A DNA stretch of 5,931 nucleotides, from positions 1 through 5,931 of the forward strand of contig DASQLD010000088.1 in NCBI GenBank assembly GCA_035630195.1, in the 5' to 3' direction. Below the pieces are notes generated by a model that saw only the letters and a list, made by a program, of their open reading frames with translations, was not told the origin of the DNA and did no database searches. Position numbers and translations under genes: made by a program. Within the stretch, counting starts at the first letter, position 1; every line of letters begins with the position of its first letter. The DNA is from DASQDN01 sp035630195. GTDB lineage: Bacteria > Acidobacteriota > Terriglobia > Bryobacterales > Bryobacteraceae. This document shows positions 5,797-5,931 of this stretch, piece after piece.

Positions 5797-5931
5797 CGCG
5801 CCGACACTTTCTTCATCGCTCAGGCACCCTCACGGCAGCAACGCTCGCCGGCGGTTGCCCGGAACAACTCTGGAGCCAGGAGAAACCCCGCCCGATACCG
5901 ACGGCTGACACGGTCATCCTACTGTGGATGG
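5793..5931 (+). CDS. DUF1501 family protein with twin-arginine signal (5' end only)
   Basis: The first 46 codons of a gene that runs off the right edge. The N-terminus MTRRHFLHRSGTL contains the twin-arginine pattern RRxFL followed by an alanine-rich hydrophobic stretch (TAATLAGG), so export through Tat is likely. The segment ADTVILLWM matches the conserved first strand of DUF1501 proteins, which belong to the alkaline phosphatase/sulfatase superfamily and almost always sit next to DUF1549/DUF1553 genes. The ATG overlaps the upstream TGA in an ATGA arrangement, and no close ribosome binding site is seen (GGAG at 5775-5778 is 14 bases away), so translational coupling is probable. Catalytic residues lie beyond the window. 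Confidence 0.85.
   Translation, partial: MTRRHFLHRSGTLTAATLAGGCPEQLWSQEKPRPIPTADTVILLWM

Noticed and set aside
5301..5816. 171-codon minus-strand open frame
   Set aside because: Antisense to the C-terminal part of the cytochrome-type gene and the start of the DUF1501 gene, with no recognisable domain.

Overview
The window looks like chromosomal DNA of an acidobacterium, probably of the Solibacter/Bryobacter type. The support is a large TonB-dependent receptor with an N-terminal carboxypeptidase-regulatory-like domain, a planctomycete-type cytochrome (PSCyt1/DUF1549/DUF1553) paired with a DUF1501 protein, and moderately high GC. This taxonomic call is inferred from gene families only. No RNA gene, insertion sequence, CRISPR array or attachment site was seen.

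Layout. A TonB-dependent outer-membrane receptor is on the minus strand and runs off the left edge (1-1163, N-terminal about 387 residues). A 75-bp divergent control region (1164-1238) follows. It holds a near-perfect 22-bp palindrome, further copies of its half-site, a minus-strand promoter candidate and a strong minus-strand ribosome binding site. On the plus strand there is a tight series of four genes: a GntR-type winged-helix regulator with a LacI-type effector domain (1239-2312); a class III PLP aminotransferase of the glutamate-1-semialdehyde aminomutase superfamily, starting at the base after the regulator's stop codon (2313-3614); a secreted di-CxxCH cytochrome-type protein whose 5' end overlaps the aminotransferase (about 3565-5796); and a DUF1501 protein with a twin-arginine signal, starting in an ATGA overlap and cut by the right edge (5793-5931). 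No intergenic gap is left inside the plus-strand series, so it is very probably one operon.

How the parts may work together (inference). The regulator probably senses a small ligand, perhaps a sugar or related compound, and binds the palindrome between the two divergent units. It would thereby control its own operon and the receptor that imports the substrate. The cytochrome/DUF1501 pair would act outside the cytoplasm, and the aminotransferase in the cytoplasm. The substrate cannot be read from the sequence. The most notable points are the multi-copy operator, the carbohydrate-binding-like insert inside the DUF1553 region, and the coupling of a PLP aminotransferase to a PSCyt/DUF1501 pair.
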